DNA of 64,000 nucleotides from Pseudocercospora fijiensis CIRAD86 (Eukaryota; Ascomycota; Dothideomycetes; Mycosphaerellales; Mycosphaerellaceae). Location: the NCBI RefSeq assembly GCF_000340215.1, contig NW_006921551.1, positions 454,475 to 518,474 of the forward strand, read 5' to 3'. Under the pieces are notes generated by a model. It had not been told where the DNA came from. It worked only from the letters and a program-made list of their open reading frames with translations, and did not search any database. Shown here piece by piece: positions 1-10,817 of the stretch (positions within the stretch are counted from its first letter, which is position 1; every line of letters begins with the position of its first letter). The translations under genes were made by a program, and so were the position numbers.

Positions 1-1330
1 GAGATAATAGCAGTAGTAATATATACTATATAGAGTCTAATACTATCCGAGTCCTATTACCGCTAGCTAGCTATACGGTATATATAAGGCGCCTAGCTGC
101 GCTATAGGTAGTAAAGGGGCCGTTCGATAATAGCTAGGAAGAGCTAGCGATATAGGGTTATATTCTAGACTGCGTTGCATTGCCGACGTATAACGTACAA
201 GTTAGATACCGTACTAAAGTTAAGGCCGAATAGCAACGGATAATCGACGAGACATTATACGAACTACGTTATTGCGTTAACCGTTTTCGCCTATTCGGGG
301 CGCTCCGCGACTTAGATAATTCGGTACTAAGGCCGATCCGCGTAGGTAGTACGTTAGTAGATAACCCGGTTAAGTAGTTAGTACGAAGCCTCGCCCTCCT
401 TCGTAATTAGGCTAAAACTATCGACTCTCTATAGCTAAAGGACGGCGGAGTAGCGTTAAATATGCTTAGCTAGGACGATAGTAACTAGCCGCACTAGACG
501 TTCGGCTTTAATTAGGAGCCCGCGAGGCAGCATTTAGCGTTAGCTAAGGTCGCTATAGTATTCGGTAGGTTACTAGAGTACTAGGATAAAGATGACCTAG
601 TAGACTAATACCGACTATAGTAAGGGCAGATTACGTTTATAGCGTTATTTAACGCTATAGCTCTAGCAATGCGCCCGCCTTACCTATCCGTAACCTACTA
701 GCCGACGGCCTAGACTAGACGGGCTAAGTGCCGTACTTCGGTCTACCTATATTATACGAGATAGTAGTTCTCTAAACTATTTAAGGACGTTGTCTAGCAA
801 CCGTAGTAGGGGTTAGATATATCGACGTAGAAGGGTATATTGCGAGTATTCCTTATTATATATCGCTAGAGAAGCTAGTATACGAGTCGATATATAGTCG
901 AGGAGCTGCTCGATGCCCTAATAGTACTAGACGCCGATACCGAATCTTTCTACGACTAGAATGTAATCGCTAGTATAGTAGCGGATATAGAAGCGTATAC
1001 TCTCTCCGATACGGAGTTTAGTAGACATAATCTAGCGGATAAGATGCTAGTACGGCTCTCGGTATATACATTACCCGTTATTCTAGTATCGACTAAAGGA
1101 CGAGATAATAAGGGAAGGTAGGCGGTATTACGGCACCTATTATTAGGTTCTAATTATACGCGCTTTAACCTATACGCTAGCGACTTTGATATACGAAGCG
1201 AAGCGGTCTAGTATAGGTTACGGTGCTTATAGCACAATAGAGTATATATATATATATATTAGTAGTCGGACGTATAAAGGTTGGTTACTATAGATATGCA
1301 ATAATGTTTATATAATCCTATATAAAGTGA
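1..1330 (+). pseudogene. Gene X, copy 1 (unrecognised, RIP-degraded, 5' end outside window)
   Basis: One plus-strand frame (first codon GAT at 3) reads coherently for about 440 codons. Its interruptions are almost all TAG or TAA at positions that a mutated CAG, CAA or TGG would explain, and TGA is nearly absent. The conceptual product is a soluble-looking protein rich in Leu, Asp and Arg, with a region near 650-690 reading FIALFNAIALAMRPPYLSV. I see no catalytic motif and recognise no family. The same gene recurs at 43893 onwards at a constant offset of 43892 with only transition differences, so it belongs to a duplicated unit. The frame runs into the minisatellite near 1330, and the true stop cannot be placed because RIP has created stops throughout. 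It is broken and I assign no function. Confidence 0.5.
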
Positions 1331-1373
1331 TTTATATACCGTTGCAGCCTAGATATTTTACTATTAGTTAAAG

Positions 1374-2190
1374 ATGTCAGTATACGATATAACAGCTTAT
1401 AGATTTTGTTATCTAGCAAAGAGGTCGGTATATAAGATAGCTGCCTATAGATTTTGCCGTCTAGCAAACCGGTCGGCATATAAGATAGTAGCGCGTAGAT
1501 TTTGCCGTCTAGCAAACGGGTCGGTATACAAGATAGCAGCCTATAGATTTTGCTATCTAGTAAAGAGGTCGGCATACAAGATAGCTGCCTATAGATTTTG
1601 CTATCTAGCAAAGAGGTCGGTATGCAAGATAGCTACCTATAGATTTTGCCGTCTAGCAAAGAGGTCGGTATGCAAGGTAGCAGCGTATAGGTTTTGCTAT
1701 CCGGTAAAGAGGTTATTATGCAAGATAGTAGCGCATAGATTTTGCTGTCTAGCAAACGGGTCGGTATATAAAATAGTAGCATATTCAATTTGCCGTCTAG
1801 CAAAGAGGTCGGTATACAAGATAGCAGCGTATAGGTTTTGCTATCCGGCAAAGAGGTTATTATATAAGATAGTAGCGCATAGATTTTGCCGTCTAGCAAA
1901 CGGGTTAGCGTATAATATAATACTACTTTCAATTCGCTATCTAGCAAACAGGTCGACATATAAGATAGCAGCGTATAGATTTTGCTATCTAGCTAATAGG
2001 TCGATATGCGATACGCTATCTCGGATGTTTTGCCGTCTAGCAGATAGGCTAGTATATAAGATAACAATCTATAGATTTGCTATATAGTAAAATAGTCGTC
2101 GTATAAGATAATAGCCTATAGGTTTCGCTATATAGCGAATAGGTTAGTATATACGATAGTCGCCTAAGGGTTTAACCGTCTAGTAAATAG
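1374..2190. repeat. 48-bp minisatellite, copy 1 (about 15-16 units)
   Basis: The period is 48 bp, with units of the form CTAGCAAAGAGGTCGG-TATAC-AAGATAGC-AGCCTATAG-ATTTTGCTAT. Each unit carries the palindromic core TTTTGCTATCTAGCAAA that is scattered through the rest of the window. Because 48 is a multiple of three, long apparent ORFs exist on both strands as 16-residue repeats. These are a consequence of the array and not evidence of a gene. The equivalent array at 45230-46190 is exactly 144 bp (three units) longer, measured from the change in offset between the flanks. Confidence 0.9.
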
Positions 2191-2374
2191 GTAAGTATAT
2201 ATAATAGGGACCTATAAGGCGAGTTAGATTATCGGAAGTAGAGAAGTATTAGAGAGAACTATAAGGGTAAGAGCAATAAGGGAGTAAAACATAGCAAACT
2301 ATTATAGAGTAAACTATACGGGAGTAAGACATTATAGAGTAAACTATAAGATTTAAGTTAGAGATACGGTTTGT
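2191..2374. other. AT-rich spacer without gene
   Basis: Short AT-rich spacer between the minisatellite and the hexamer array. It holds a near-duplicate of the words TATAGAGTAAACTATA and GGGAGTAAGACATTATAG. The counterpart at 46190-46400 is nearly identical. No gene is visible. Confidence 0.6.
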
Positions 2375-2609
2375 ATTCGAGTTCGAGTTTAAGGCGAAAT
2401 TAGAGATAAAGTTTGAGTTTAGATTAGGGGTTGGATTAAAGTTTAAGACAACGTTTAGGTTTAGGTTTAAGTTTGAGTTTAAGTTTGAGTTTAAGTTTGA
2501 GTTTAAGTTTAAGTTTGAGTTTCAGTTTCAGTTTAAGTTTCAGTTTCAGTTTAAGTTTCAGTTTCAGTTTCAGTTTAAGTTTAAGTTTAAGTTTAAGTTT
2601 AAGTTTAAG
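2375..2609 (+). repeat. Degenerate telomere-like hexamer array (TTTAAG/TTTGAG/TTTCAG/TTTAGG)
   Basis: A run of hexamers with consensus TTTRAG or TTTCAG shifts gradually from irregular variants at the left to uniform TTTAAG and then passes without interruption into canonical TTAGGG at 2610. The phase of the six-base repeat is kept across the transition. This looks like a decayed or variant telomeric tract on the proximal side of a former chromosome end. The duplicate at 46410-46575 has different variants (TTTAGG, TTTGAG, TTTGAA) and does not reach TTAGGG. Confidence 0.75.
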
Positions 2610-2644
2610 TTAGGGTTAGGGTTAGGGTTAGGGTTAGGGTTAGG
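2610..2644 (+). repeat. Interstitial telomeric repeat (TTAGGG)n, about 6 units
   Basis: Nearly six perfect TTAGGG units with the G-rich strand on plus, directly abutting unit A1 of the Penelope-like array. It marks a former chromosome end and the priming site for the element to its right. Confidence 0.95.
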
Positions 2645-4217
2645 AACAGCTTCACTCTAAATGAAGCCGCAAAAGAATAGGAACAAGAATGAGTTTGCAG
2701 AGTCCTAAATAAATACAAAGCAGTCCTACTACTCTTATAGAAACAAAGAAGTAGTTTCGCCTATTAGATACTCTTTAGGGACTATATAGGCTTATCTCTA
2801 TATATCTACTCGTCGCGTAGAGTTAGATTGCCCCGACGGTATAATATTAGGCCGTCGGATAGCTATAATGCCGTCGGATAGGCGTGTAGCCGTTCGGGTA
2901 GCGATCTTTCCGCGTCCCGGTAAGATTAGGGCTAAACTGCCGTTGCCTACTTTAGGTAGGTGTAATTTCGGTAGTTGTTTTTAGCTTAGATCCTTCCGGG
3001 AAGGGCTAGTTTCGGTTCTAGACTCGTACGGGGAAGCGTACGGGTCCGGGAACGCTTAGTTCCGGTCCTCGGTACCTCGGTGCCCTTATAGGGCGGTATA
3101 GTAAGTAGAGTAGATCTATACGGAGGGGTCTTTCCTCTATTAGCCCTTTAATTTAGCCTAGTATCTATAGATTATAGGTTAATATATATCGTTAAAAGCC
3201 TCTTGCGCGGTACATTCTCCTTATACGTATCTACCTAGTGCCTAGATTAACTAGAGCCTAGGTAAATAGCTAAGGTCTACTCTTAGAAGGAAGGAGAAAG
3301 GGGTTATAAGAGGTTTCAAGTTCTATCTATCTCGCTATAAATAGGGTATACCTCCCTATTACTAGGGGCAGTATAGGCCCTAATCTATAGGCTTTATTCT
3401 ACTCCTCTATAGATAGTAATCTAATAGTAGGGTAGGGAATCGACTATTAATATCGTCTAAGAATGTTTTAGATAGGGAGGGTTTCGAAGCGAACCTCTTA
3501 CTATCCCTATTGCCTATACTAGTTCTTAGATATCAATTTGTACCCCTATCCCTCTCTATTCGAGGGTATAGTAGTCTTGTATTCTACTTCTCTTAATTCC
3601 GTTAAGAGTTAAAATGTTTATAGTAGGTATCTCGTTCGAGATAGCTATATCTCGACCCCTAGTTATCTCTCGGCAAAACCGAGTTTAGATTCGGAATTAG
3701 CGGAAAAAATAGGCCTATTTTCGATATTAAACGTCTAAATTCGGCTAACTCCCGGGGAACTTCCGGGGGGGTCCCCGGACGAGGGCGGACGAGCTCGTCT
3801 ACCCTCGTCCGCTCGTCTACCCTCGTCCGCTCGTCCGATTAGGAAGTCGAAAATAGAAACGCAGATTTCTCGGTTATCTAACGCCGCCTACTAAAAAGTA
3901 GAACGGTTTTAGAATCGTCGAGTCGTCTACTTTTAGATAATATAAAAATATCTTACTACTTCTAGGGGGGTACCCTACCGTGCTGTAAAAAACAGCCTAT
4001 AATGCAAAAAATAGCCTACGCTATAAAGTGCAGCCGTACTAGGAAATGCACCAAAACGCAGGGGGGGCCCCTAGACTAGAATACAAGTAGTCTGTCGCTA
4101 AAAGCGAATATCTAGTCGTCGTATATAGATCTAATTACTACTTAAGGTAATAATAAGTATATCTAGTGTAATATCTCTTATAAATAACGTCTTTTGCCTA
4201 CTTTAATAGGTATAGAC
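2645..4217 (-). mobile_element. Penelope-like element unit A1 (1573 bp, pLTR-like non-coding unit)
   Basis: Full-length copy of a unit found five times (2645, 7419, 9048 truncated, 9210, 13984 truncated). No long frame is visible on either strand. It starts on plus with AACAGCTTCACTC beside TTAGGG and ends with TAATAGGTATAGAC followed by a fixed degenerate telomeric linker. Inside, at about 3779-3840, lie GC-rich near-palindromic direct repeats of the type CTCGTCCGCTCGTCTACC. It flanks the RT-coding unit on both sides, the arrangement expected of the pseudo-LTRs of Penelope-like elements. I set the strand to minus to match the RT sense. Confidence 0.75.
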
Positions 4218-4252
4218 GGGTTAGGGTTAGGTTAGGGTTAGGGGTTAGGGTT
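4218..4252 (+). repeat. Element-internal degenerate telomeric linker
   Basis: The 35-bp tract has the irregular pattern TTAGGG-TTAGG-TTAGGG-TTAGGGG-TTAGGG. The same irregular pattern recurs at 10783-10817 between A4 and B2 and begins the tract after A2 at 8993. It is therefore likely copied with the element and not added independently by telomerase. Confidence 0.85.
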
Positions 4253-7200
4253 TTAAACCTAGTAACTATTCGACTAAGCGATAACCGTTTCCCTATAAAC
4301 CGAGATATCTAGTACTACGTATTCCCTTTTAGGAACTATCCTCGGAGTACAAGTATAGGTACACTTTCGGAGGGTATAGTCCCCTTCGAGAAGGGTCTAA
4401 CTCGTACTTTATATAGCAGATCTATAGGTTTTCTACTACTATAGAGGGTACTCGATCGAAATCTTTCTCCTCTAGCTCGTATACTTATTATATTTCTACT
4501 ATACTCGGTACTTAGACCCGTATATACCTAATGCCTAAAAGGCTATACTGTACTCGTACACACTACATCGAAGCCTATCGCTAGGGTATCGAGAGTATTA
4601 AGTCCTATTCTAGGATTGTTAAGTTAGTCTTATTAAAGAGGTCGTAGAAATTACGAGTTCTCTTTAAGCTAAGGAGGAAGCCTTTACTAATCGAAGCCGG
4701 AAGCGTTATTTTAGCGTCGCGGCAGTTCTTTAGAAACTCCTAACTAAGCTATATAGTACTAATATATTCCTATACTGGATTATAATAAGACGGTAGTAGA
4801 GACTTGTCTTGTTTTACCTCTTATGCCCTTGTATTACCTAGGGGTTTAGAGAACTAGTTTAAAAGCGTTTTCTTAGGATATCCTCTCCTAAGTAGGTTTG
4901 CGAAAAAGAACTTCTCTACGCTATAGAAGTCTGAGTCTTTTTAGCAAAGCGTACGTATTCTAGTCCTTTCTGCTTTAATAAAGGCCGTCTTAACACTTTC
5001 GGGGTATAACGAGGACTACGGGATATATATATACTTGTTTAGAAACTTGCGATACATCGAAGTTACTAGCCTATTGGATTCGTTAAGTAGAAGCACATCT
5101 AGAAAGTGCGTGCTTGTTTTCGAATGTTCCCAATTAATCGTTAGTCCTTTAATAACAAAGGCTGATTGTAGGCTAACAAGTTCTTCTTCTGTCCCTTTAA
5201 ACAGCAAGAAGATATCGTCTATATAGCGTTTATAGAAGCGAATCTTCGGATATCTAGGGAGGAGAGCTCTTTCGAAAAAAGCATAGTATAGGTTTACTAC
5301 TACCGGGGCGTAGGACGTTCCTATAGCTAAGCTACTTACTTGCTTAAAGGTCTCTTTCTCGTAGCAGAAGAAGTTGTGTTCTAAGACAAACTGTAGTAAG
5401 CTTATAATAGAATCTACCGTACAGCCTTCTAAGTTAATGTCTAATTTCTATAAGAGGCTCTTACAGATTCGAATAGCATCTTTCGGGGGTATGTTTGTAT
5501 ATATAGCGCTTACATCGCCTATTACAAAGTATACGCCTTCTAGGCTGTCTTAGTACTATCGTATATCGTAAATAAAAGTCTTAGTCGAATCTAAAATCTA
5601 CGGATATTGCGGCAGTAGTTTCTAAAGGTAGTAGTCTACTACTTCTAAGCATCGGCTTATAATCCAACTATAAGACGGGATAATAGGTCTAGAAGCTATC
5701 GGATTCTTATGTATTTTTGGAATTATATAGAACCTTAGTAGTTCAGCAGTTGTCGTCTTAAGCTATTTCTCTATAGACGTAGGCTATTCGAATGCAAAGA
5801 GTAGTGTTCTAAAATCTTTAAGGATCGGTTCTATTTCCTAGTCTAGGAGCTAGACGTAAGCGTCGCTGTTTTCTAAGTGCTTACGGGCTTGTTCTATATA
5901 CTAGGTCTTTGTCATTATTGCTAGGCCTAAGTTTTTATCGGTTACTTTTAATAGGTACTTATTCCTACAAAGAAAGTCCAATATATCCTTAGTTTTAACT
6001 AGATAGAATGGCTTATTAGGCAGGTTCTTTATCTAGTTTGTAAGCTAGGCTCTCGTTGCGCCTAGTGCTAAATCTAGTTAGATATTCGCTAGCGGTAACC
6101 AGCCTAATTTAATATAGAACGTTAGGTTGTAGTTCCGGTCCGTTTGTCCTTTAAAGAATAAGGCTAACCTAATCGTTCTTTCTGCCTTTGTCTAGGCTTA
6201 AAGGGGTAGTTTTCTATCTAATTTAGAGGCAAAGATGTATTTTCCGTTAAAGGACAATCGCTGTTCGATATCTCGAGGTAGAGATACGCTAGGACATTTA
6301 AATATTTCGTATACACTAAGCAATATACTATCGAGGTACAATAAAGAGGAATTTAATAGTAAGTACTTTGCTTAAGTGTCTAAACTAGATACAAAAAACC
6401 GCCTAGGTAAAGAAGAAACGTCTAATAGTTTGAACCTATTAGGCGAAGAGAGAATCCACCTTATTTCCGCTTCTTTTGCTTCTTTCCTATCCCTTTTCCT
6501 TACCTTTCCTTCTTGGTTTTAACTAGTAGCTTTGCTTTCGTCTTTGGCTTGGGTTTAGGTTTAGTACCTTTAAGTCGTTAGTATAGTACTTGAATTAGTA
6601 CGTCTACACGAACCTCGTAGTTTAGTAGTTTGTTTTTTAAGTGCTTGCTGTACTGCTTCGGCAATCGTTGCTTTAATGTTAAGCGTAGGCAGGTCTTTTA
6701 TTGTCGTATCTGCCTTACTTAAAGCAACTTGTTTCTATACCCGAACTGTACGTTCTTTCGAGTACTTTGTAAAGCCGAGACTTATTGCCTTTCTATAAAG
6801 GTCGAGTCCGTATTCTTTAATCTTATTAAGCTCGTTTGCGAAGATAGGGCTTAATATAAAGTGTCCCTCCTTGTTTGGATTCGGAGTTTAATAAACATCT
6901 TTAAGACGATTAAAGATCGTCTCTATCTCGGCCTAAGCTTTAATAGAGAGTTCTTTGTCTAAGAGAAGGTGTAGAAGTAATTCGTACTCCTTTTTCTTTA
7001 TCTAAATGCTCAGATTTAAGAACTCCTTCTACGTCTCGAACAAGGTATTCTTATAGGCGGTATTAAACGCCTAAAAGGTAGAGCTTGTTAAGAATTCCTT
7101 CGATACCTGCGTAGCTAGTATCTTTAGGCTACTAAAAATATACGCCGGGAAGGTTCCCTTTATATAGTAGTTCTCTAGGCTAGCTAGAGTTGTTTAGACG

Positions 7201-7385
7201 TTCTGTACTTTAATAGCAGTATCGAACGTTTCTTTTAATAAGATACCGAAGGAGGCTTAAAAGCTCTTCGGGATTACTCTTATTAAATCCTAAATAGAGT
7301 TAGCTATCGAAATAGCGTCGTCTACTCCGGAAGCCGCCTTTAGTTTGGTACTAAGAAGGGGAAGAGAAACTACTAAATTCGGCAT
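4253..7385 (-). pseudogene. Penelope-like reverse transcriptase (unit B1), endonuclease-less
   Basis: A single minus-strand frame runs from ATG at 7385 to the telomeric linker, about 1044 codons with no frameshift. The stops look like RIP-mutated Gln or Trp codons. Residue order: an N-terminal helical region; a segment reading VTDKNLGLAIM, the usual Penelope-like lead-in to the RT; PKIHKNP (about 556-562); DVSAIYTNIP (about 624-633), which holds the first catalytic Asp; an AIGTSYAP-type motif; and RYIDDIF (about 720-726) with the catalytic Asp pair. The next part (FLDVLLL, MYRKF) fits the RT thumb of the family. No GIY-YIG endonuclease is visible in the remaining 300 codons before the telomeric tract. 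This matches the EN(-) Penelope-like elements (Athena and Coprina type) that attach to telomeres. RIP is milder here than in the flanks, which suggests younger insertion. RT identity is firm; the exact C-terminus is uncertain. Confidence 0.9.
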
Positions 7386-7405
7386 TGTTGTTTTCGTTCC
7401 GGAGG

Positions 7406-7418
7406 GGTTAGGGTTAGG
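7406..7418 (+). repeat. Short telomeric junction between B1 and A2
   Basis: GGTTAGGGTTAGG lies upstream of the RT start codon, between B1 and A2. The same short form is present between B2 and A5 (13971-13983), so it is probably part of the element. Confidence 0.85.
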
Positions 7419-8992
7419 AACAGCTTTACTCTAAATAAAGCCGTAAAAGAATAGGAACAAGAATGAGTTTGCAGAGTCCTAAATAAACACAAAGCAGTCC
7501 TACTACTCTTATAGAAACAAAGAAGTAGTTTCGCCTATTAGATGCTCTTTAGGGACTGCATAGGCTTGTCTCTATATATCTACTCGTCGCGCGGAGTTAG
7601 ATTGCCCCGACGGTGCAATATTAGGCCGTCGGATAGCTACAATACCGTCGGATAGGCGTATAGCCGTTCGGGTAGCGATCTTTCCGCGTCCCGGTAAGAT
7701 TAGGGCTAAACTGCCGTTGCCTGCTTTAGGTAGGTATAATTTCGGCAGTTGTTTTTAGCTTAGATCCTTCCGGGAAGGGCTAGTTCCGGTTCTAGACTCG
7801 TACGGGGAAGCGTACGGGTCCGGGAACGCTCAGTTCCGGTCCTCGGTACCTCGGTGCCTTTATAGGGCGGCGTAGTAAGCAGAGTAGATCTATACGGAGG
7901 GGTCTTTCCTCTATTAGCCCTTTAATTCAGCCTAGTATCTATAGATTATAGGTTAATATACATCGTTAAAAGCCTCTTACGCGGCACATTCTCCTTATAC
8001 GTATCTACCTAGTGCCTAGATTAACTAGAGCCTAGGTAAATAGCTAAGGTCTACTCTTAGAAGGAAGGAGAAAGGGGTTATAAGAGGTTTCAAGTTCTGT
8101 CTATCTCGCTATAAATAGGGTATACCTCCCTATTACTAGGGGCAGTATAGGCCCTAATCTATAGGCTTTATTCTACTCCTCTATAGATAGTAATCTAATA
8201 GTAGGGTAGGGAATCGACTATTAATATCGTCTAAGAATGTTTTAGATAGGGAGGGTTTCGAGGCGAACCTCTTACTATCCCTATTGCCTATACTAGTTCT
8301 TAGATGTCAATTTGTACCCCTATCCCTCTCTATTCGAGGGTATAGTAGTCTTGTATTCTACTTCTCTTAATTCCGTTAAGAGTTAAAATGTTTATAGTAG
8401 GTATCTCGTTCGAGATAGCTATATCTCGACCCCTAGTTATCTCTCGGCAAAACCGAGTTCAGATTCGGAATTAGCGGAAAAAATAGGCCTATTTTCGATA
8501 TTAAACGTCCAAATTCGGCTAACTCCCGGGGAACTTCCGGGGGGGTCCTCGGACGAGGGCGGACGAGCTCGTCTACCCTCGTCCGCTCGTCTACCCTCGT
8601 CCGCTCGTCCGATTAGAAAGTCGAAAATAGAAACGTAGATTTCTCGGTTATCTAACGCCGCCTACTAAAAAGTAGAACGGTTTTAGAATCGTCGAGTCGT
8701 CTACTTTTAGATAATATAAAAATATCTTACTACTTCTAGGGGGGTACCCTACCGTGCTATAAAAAACAGCCCGTAATATAAAAAACAGTCTACGCTATAA
8801 AGTACAGCCGTACTAGGAAATGCACTAAAACGTAGGGGGGGCCCCTAGACTAGAATACAAGTAGTCTGTCGCTAAAAGCGAATATCTAGTCGTCGTATAT
8901 AGATCTAATTACTACTTAAGGTAATAATAAGTATATCTAGTATAATATCTCTTATAAATAACGTCTTTTGCCTACTTTAATAGGTATAGACG
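7419..8992 (-). mobile_element. Penelope-like element unit A2 (full length)
   Basis: Near-identical to A1, differing mainly by transitions. On the RT-sense strand it lies 5' of B1, and A1 lies 3', so B1 is flanked by two A units as in a pseudo-LTR element. No coding frame is visible. Confidence 0.75.
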
Positions 8993-9047
8993 GGTTAGGG
9001 TTAGGTTAGGGTTAGGGGTTAGGGTTAGGGTTAGGGTTAGGGTTAGG
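8993..9047 (+). repeat. Telomeric tract (TTAGGG)n between A2 and A3
   Basis: It begins with the same irregular linker seen at 4218 and continues into regular TTAGGG units instead of unit B. This suggests that telomerase extended the end of A2 after insertion. Confidence 0.9.
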
Positions 9048-9168
9048 AACAGCTTTACTCTAAATAAAGCCGTAAAAGAATAGGAATAAGAATAAGTTTG
9101 CAGAGTCCTAAATAAATACAAAGCAGTCCTACTACTCTTATAGAAACAAAGAAGTAGTTTCGCCTATT
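9048..9168 (-). mobile_element. Unit A3, truncated to 121 bp
   Basis: It keeps the end that follows telomeric repeats in all copies (AACAGCTTTACTC) and stops after CGCCTATT, where CTAGGGTTAGGG begins. In RNA sense it keeps the 3' end and lacks everything 5', the usual outcome of incomplete reverse transcription followed by telomere addition. Confidence 0.9.
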
Positions 9169-9209
9169 CTAGGGTTAGGGTTAGGGTTAGGGTTAGGGTT
9201 AGGGTTAGG
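9169..9209 (+). repeat. Telomeric tract (TTAGGG)n between A3 and A4
   Basis: About six regular TTAGGG units cap the truncated A3 copy and precede A4. The orientation is the same as in every other tract of the array. Confidence 0.95.
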
Positions 9210-10782
9210 AACAGCTTTACTCTAAATAAAGCCGCAAAAGAATAGGAACAAGAATGAGTTTGCAGAGTCCTAAATAAACACAAAAGCAGTCCTACTACTC
9301 TTATAGAAACAAAGAAGTAGTTTCGCCTATTAGATGCTCTTTAGGGACTATATAGGCTTGTCTCTATATATCTACTCGTCGCGCGGAGTTAGATTGCCCC
9401 GATAGTATAATATTAGGCCGTCGGATAGCTACAATGCCGTCGGATAGGCGTATAGCCGTTCGGGTAGCGATCTTTCCGCGTCCCGGTAAGATTAGGGCTA
9501 AACTGCCGTTGCCTGCTTTAGGTAGGTATAATTTCGGCAGTTGTTTTTAGCTTAGATCCTTCCGGGAAGGGCTAGTTCCGGTTCTAGACTCGTACGGGGA
9601 AGCGTACGGGTCCGGGAACGCTCAGTTCCGGTCCTCGGTACCTCGGTGCCTTTATAGGGCGGCGTAGTAAGCAGAGTAGATCTATACGGAGGGGTCTTTC
9701 CTCTATTAGCCCTTTAATTCAGCCTAGTATCTATAGATTATAGGTTAATATACATCGTTAAAAGCCTCTTACGCGGCACATTCTCCTTATACGTATCTAC
9801 CTAGTGCCTAGATTAACTAGAGCCTAGGTAAATAGCTAAGGTCTACTCTTAGAAGGAAGGAGAAAGGGGTTATAAGAGGTTTCAAGTTCTGTCTATCTCG
9901 CTATAAATAGGGTATACCTCCCTATTACTAGGGGCAGTATAGGCCCTAATCTATAGGCTTTATTCTACTCCTCTATAGATAGTAATCTAATAGTAGGGTA
10001 GGGAATCGACTATTAATATCGTCTAAGAATGTTTTAGATAGGGAGGGTTTCGAGGCGAACCTCTTACTATCCCTATTGCCTATACTAGTTCTTAGATGTC
10101 AATTTATACCCCTATCCCTCTCTATTCGAGGGTATAGTAGTCTTGTATTCTACTTCTCTTAATTCCGTTAAGAGTTAAAATGTTTATAGTAGGTATCTCG
10201 TTCGAGATAGCTATATCTCGACCCCTAGTTATCTCTCGGCAAAACCGAGTTTAGATTCGGAATTAGCGGAAAAAATAGGCCTATTTTCGATATTAAACGT
10301 CTAAATTCGGCTAACTCCCGGGGAACCTCCGGGGGGGCCCCCGGACGAGGGCGGACGAGCTCGTCTACCCTCGTCCGCTCGTCTATCCTCGTCTGCTCGT
10401 CCGATTAGGAAGTCGAAAATAGAAACGTAGATTTCTCGGTTATCTAACGCCGCCTACTAAAAAGTAGAACGGTTTTAGAATCGTCGAGTCGTCTACTTTT
10501 AGATAATATAAAAATATCTACTACTTCTAGGGGGGTACTCTGCCGTGCTGTAAAAAATAGCCTATAATATAAAAAACAGCCCGCGCTATAAAGTGTAGCC
10601 GTGCTAGGAAATGCACTAAAACGCAGGGGGGGCCCCTAGACTAGAATACAAGTAGTCTGTCGCTAAAAGCGAATATCTAGTCGTCGTATATAGATCTAAT
10701 TACTACTTAAGGTAATAATGAGTATATCTAGTGTAATATCTCTTATAAATAACGTCTTTTACCTACTTTAATAGGTATAGAC
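9210..10782 (-). mobile_element. Penelope-like element unit A4 (full length)
   Basis: A full-length A unit of 1573 bp, ending in the same fixed linker that leads into unit B2. It differs from A1 and A2 by transitions, with a few differences in the GC-rich repeats near 10345-10400. It is non-coding. Confidence 0.75.
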
Positions 10783-10817
10783 GGGTTAGGGTTAGGTTAG
10801 GGTTAGGGGTTAGGGTT
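10783..10817 (+). repeat. Element-internal degenerate telomeric linker, second copy
   Basis: Same irregular pattern and position as 4218-4252, between a full A unit and an RT body. Confidence 0.85.

Noticed and set aside
1374..2087. Long open stretches on both strands through the 48-bp array (also 45210-46103)
   Set aside because: The period is divisible by three and every strand is open; the protein would be a 16-residue repeat with no start context. Array artefact.
2645..4217. Hammerhead ribozyme in unit A, as known in pLTRs of other Penelope-like elements
   Set aside because: Only a weak CTAATAGGCGAAAC-like word on the RT-sense strand near 2755; there is no room for stem II and no partner stems. 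A covariance-model search would decide.
4253..5200. GIY-YIG endonuclease at the C-terminus of the Penelope-like protein
   Set aside because: No GIY or YIG pair or the usual Arg/Glu pattern could be read in the 300 codons after RYIDDIF, even allowing RIP changes.
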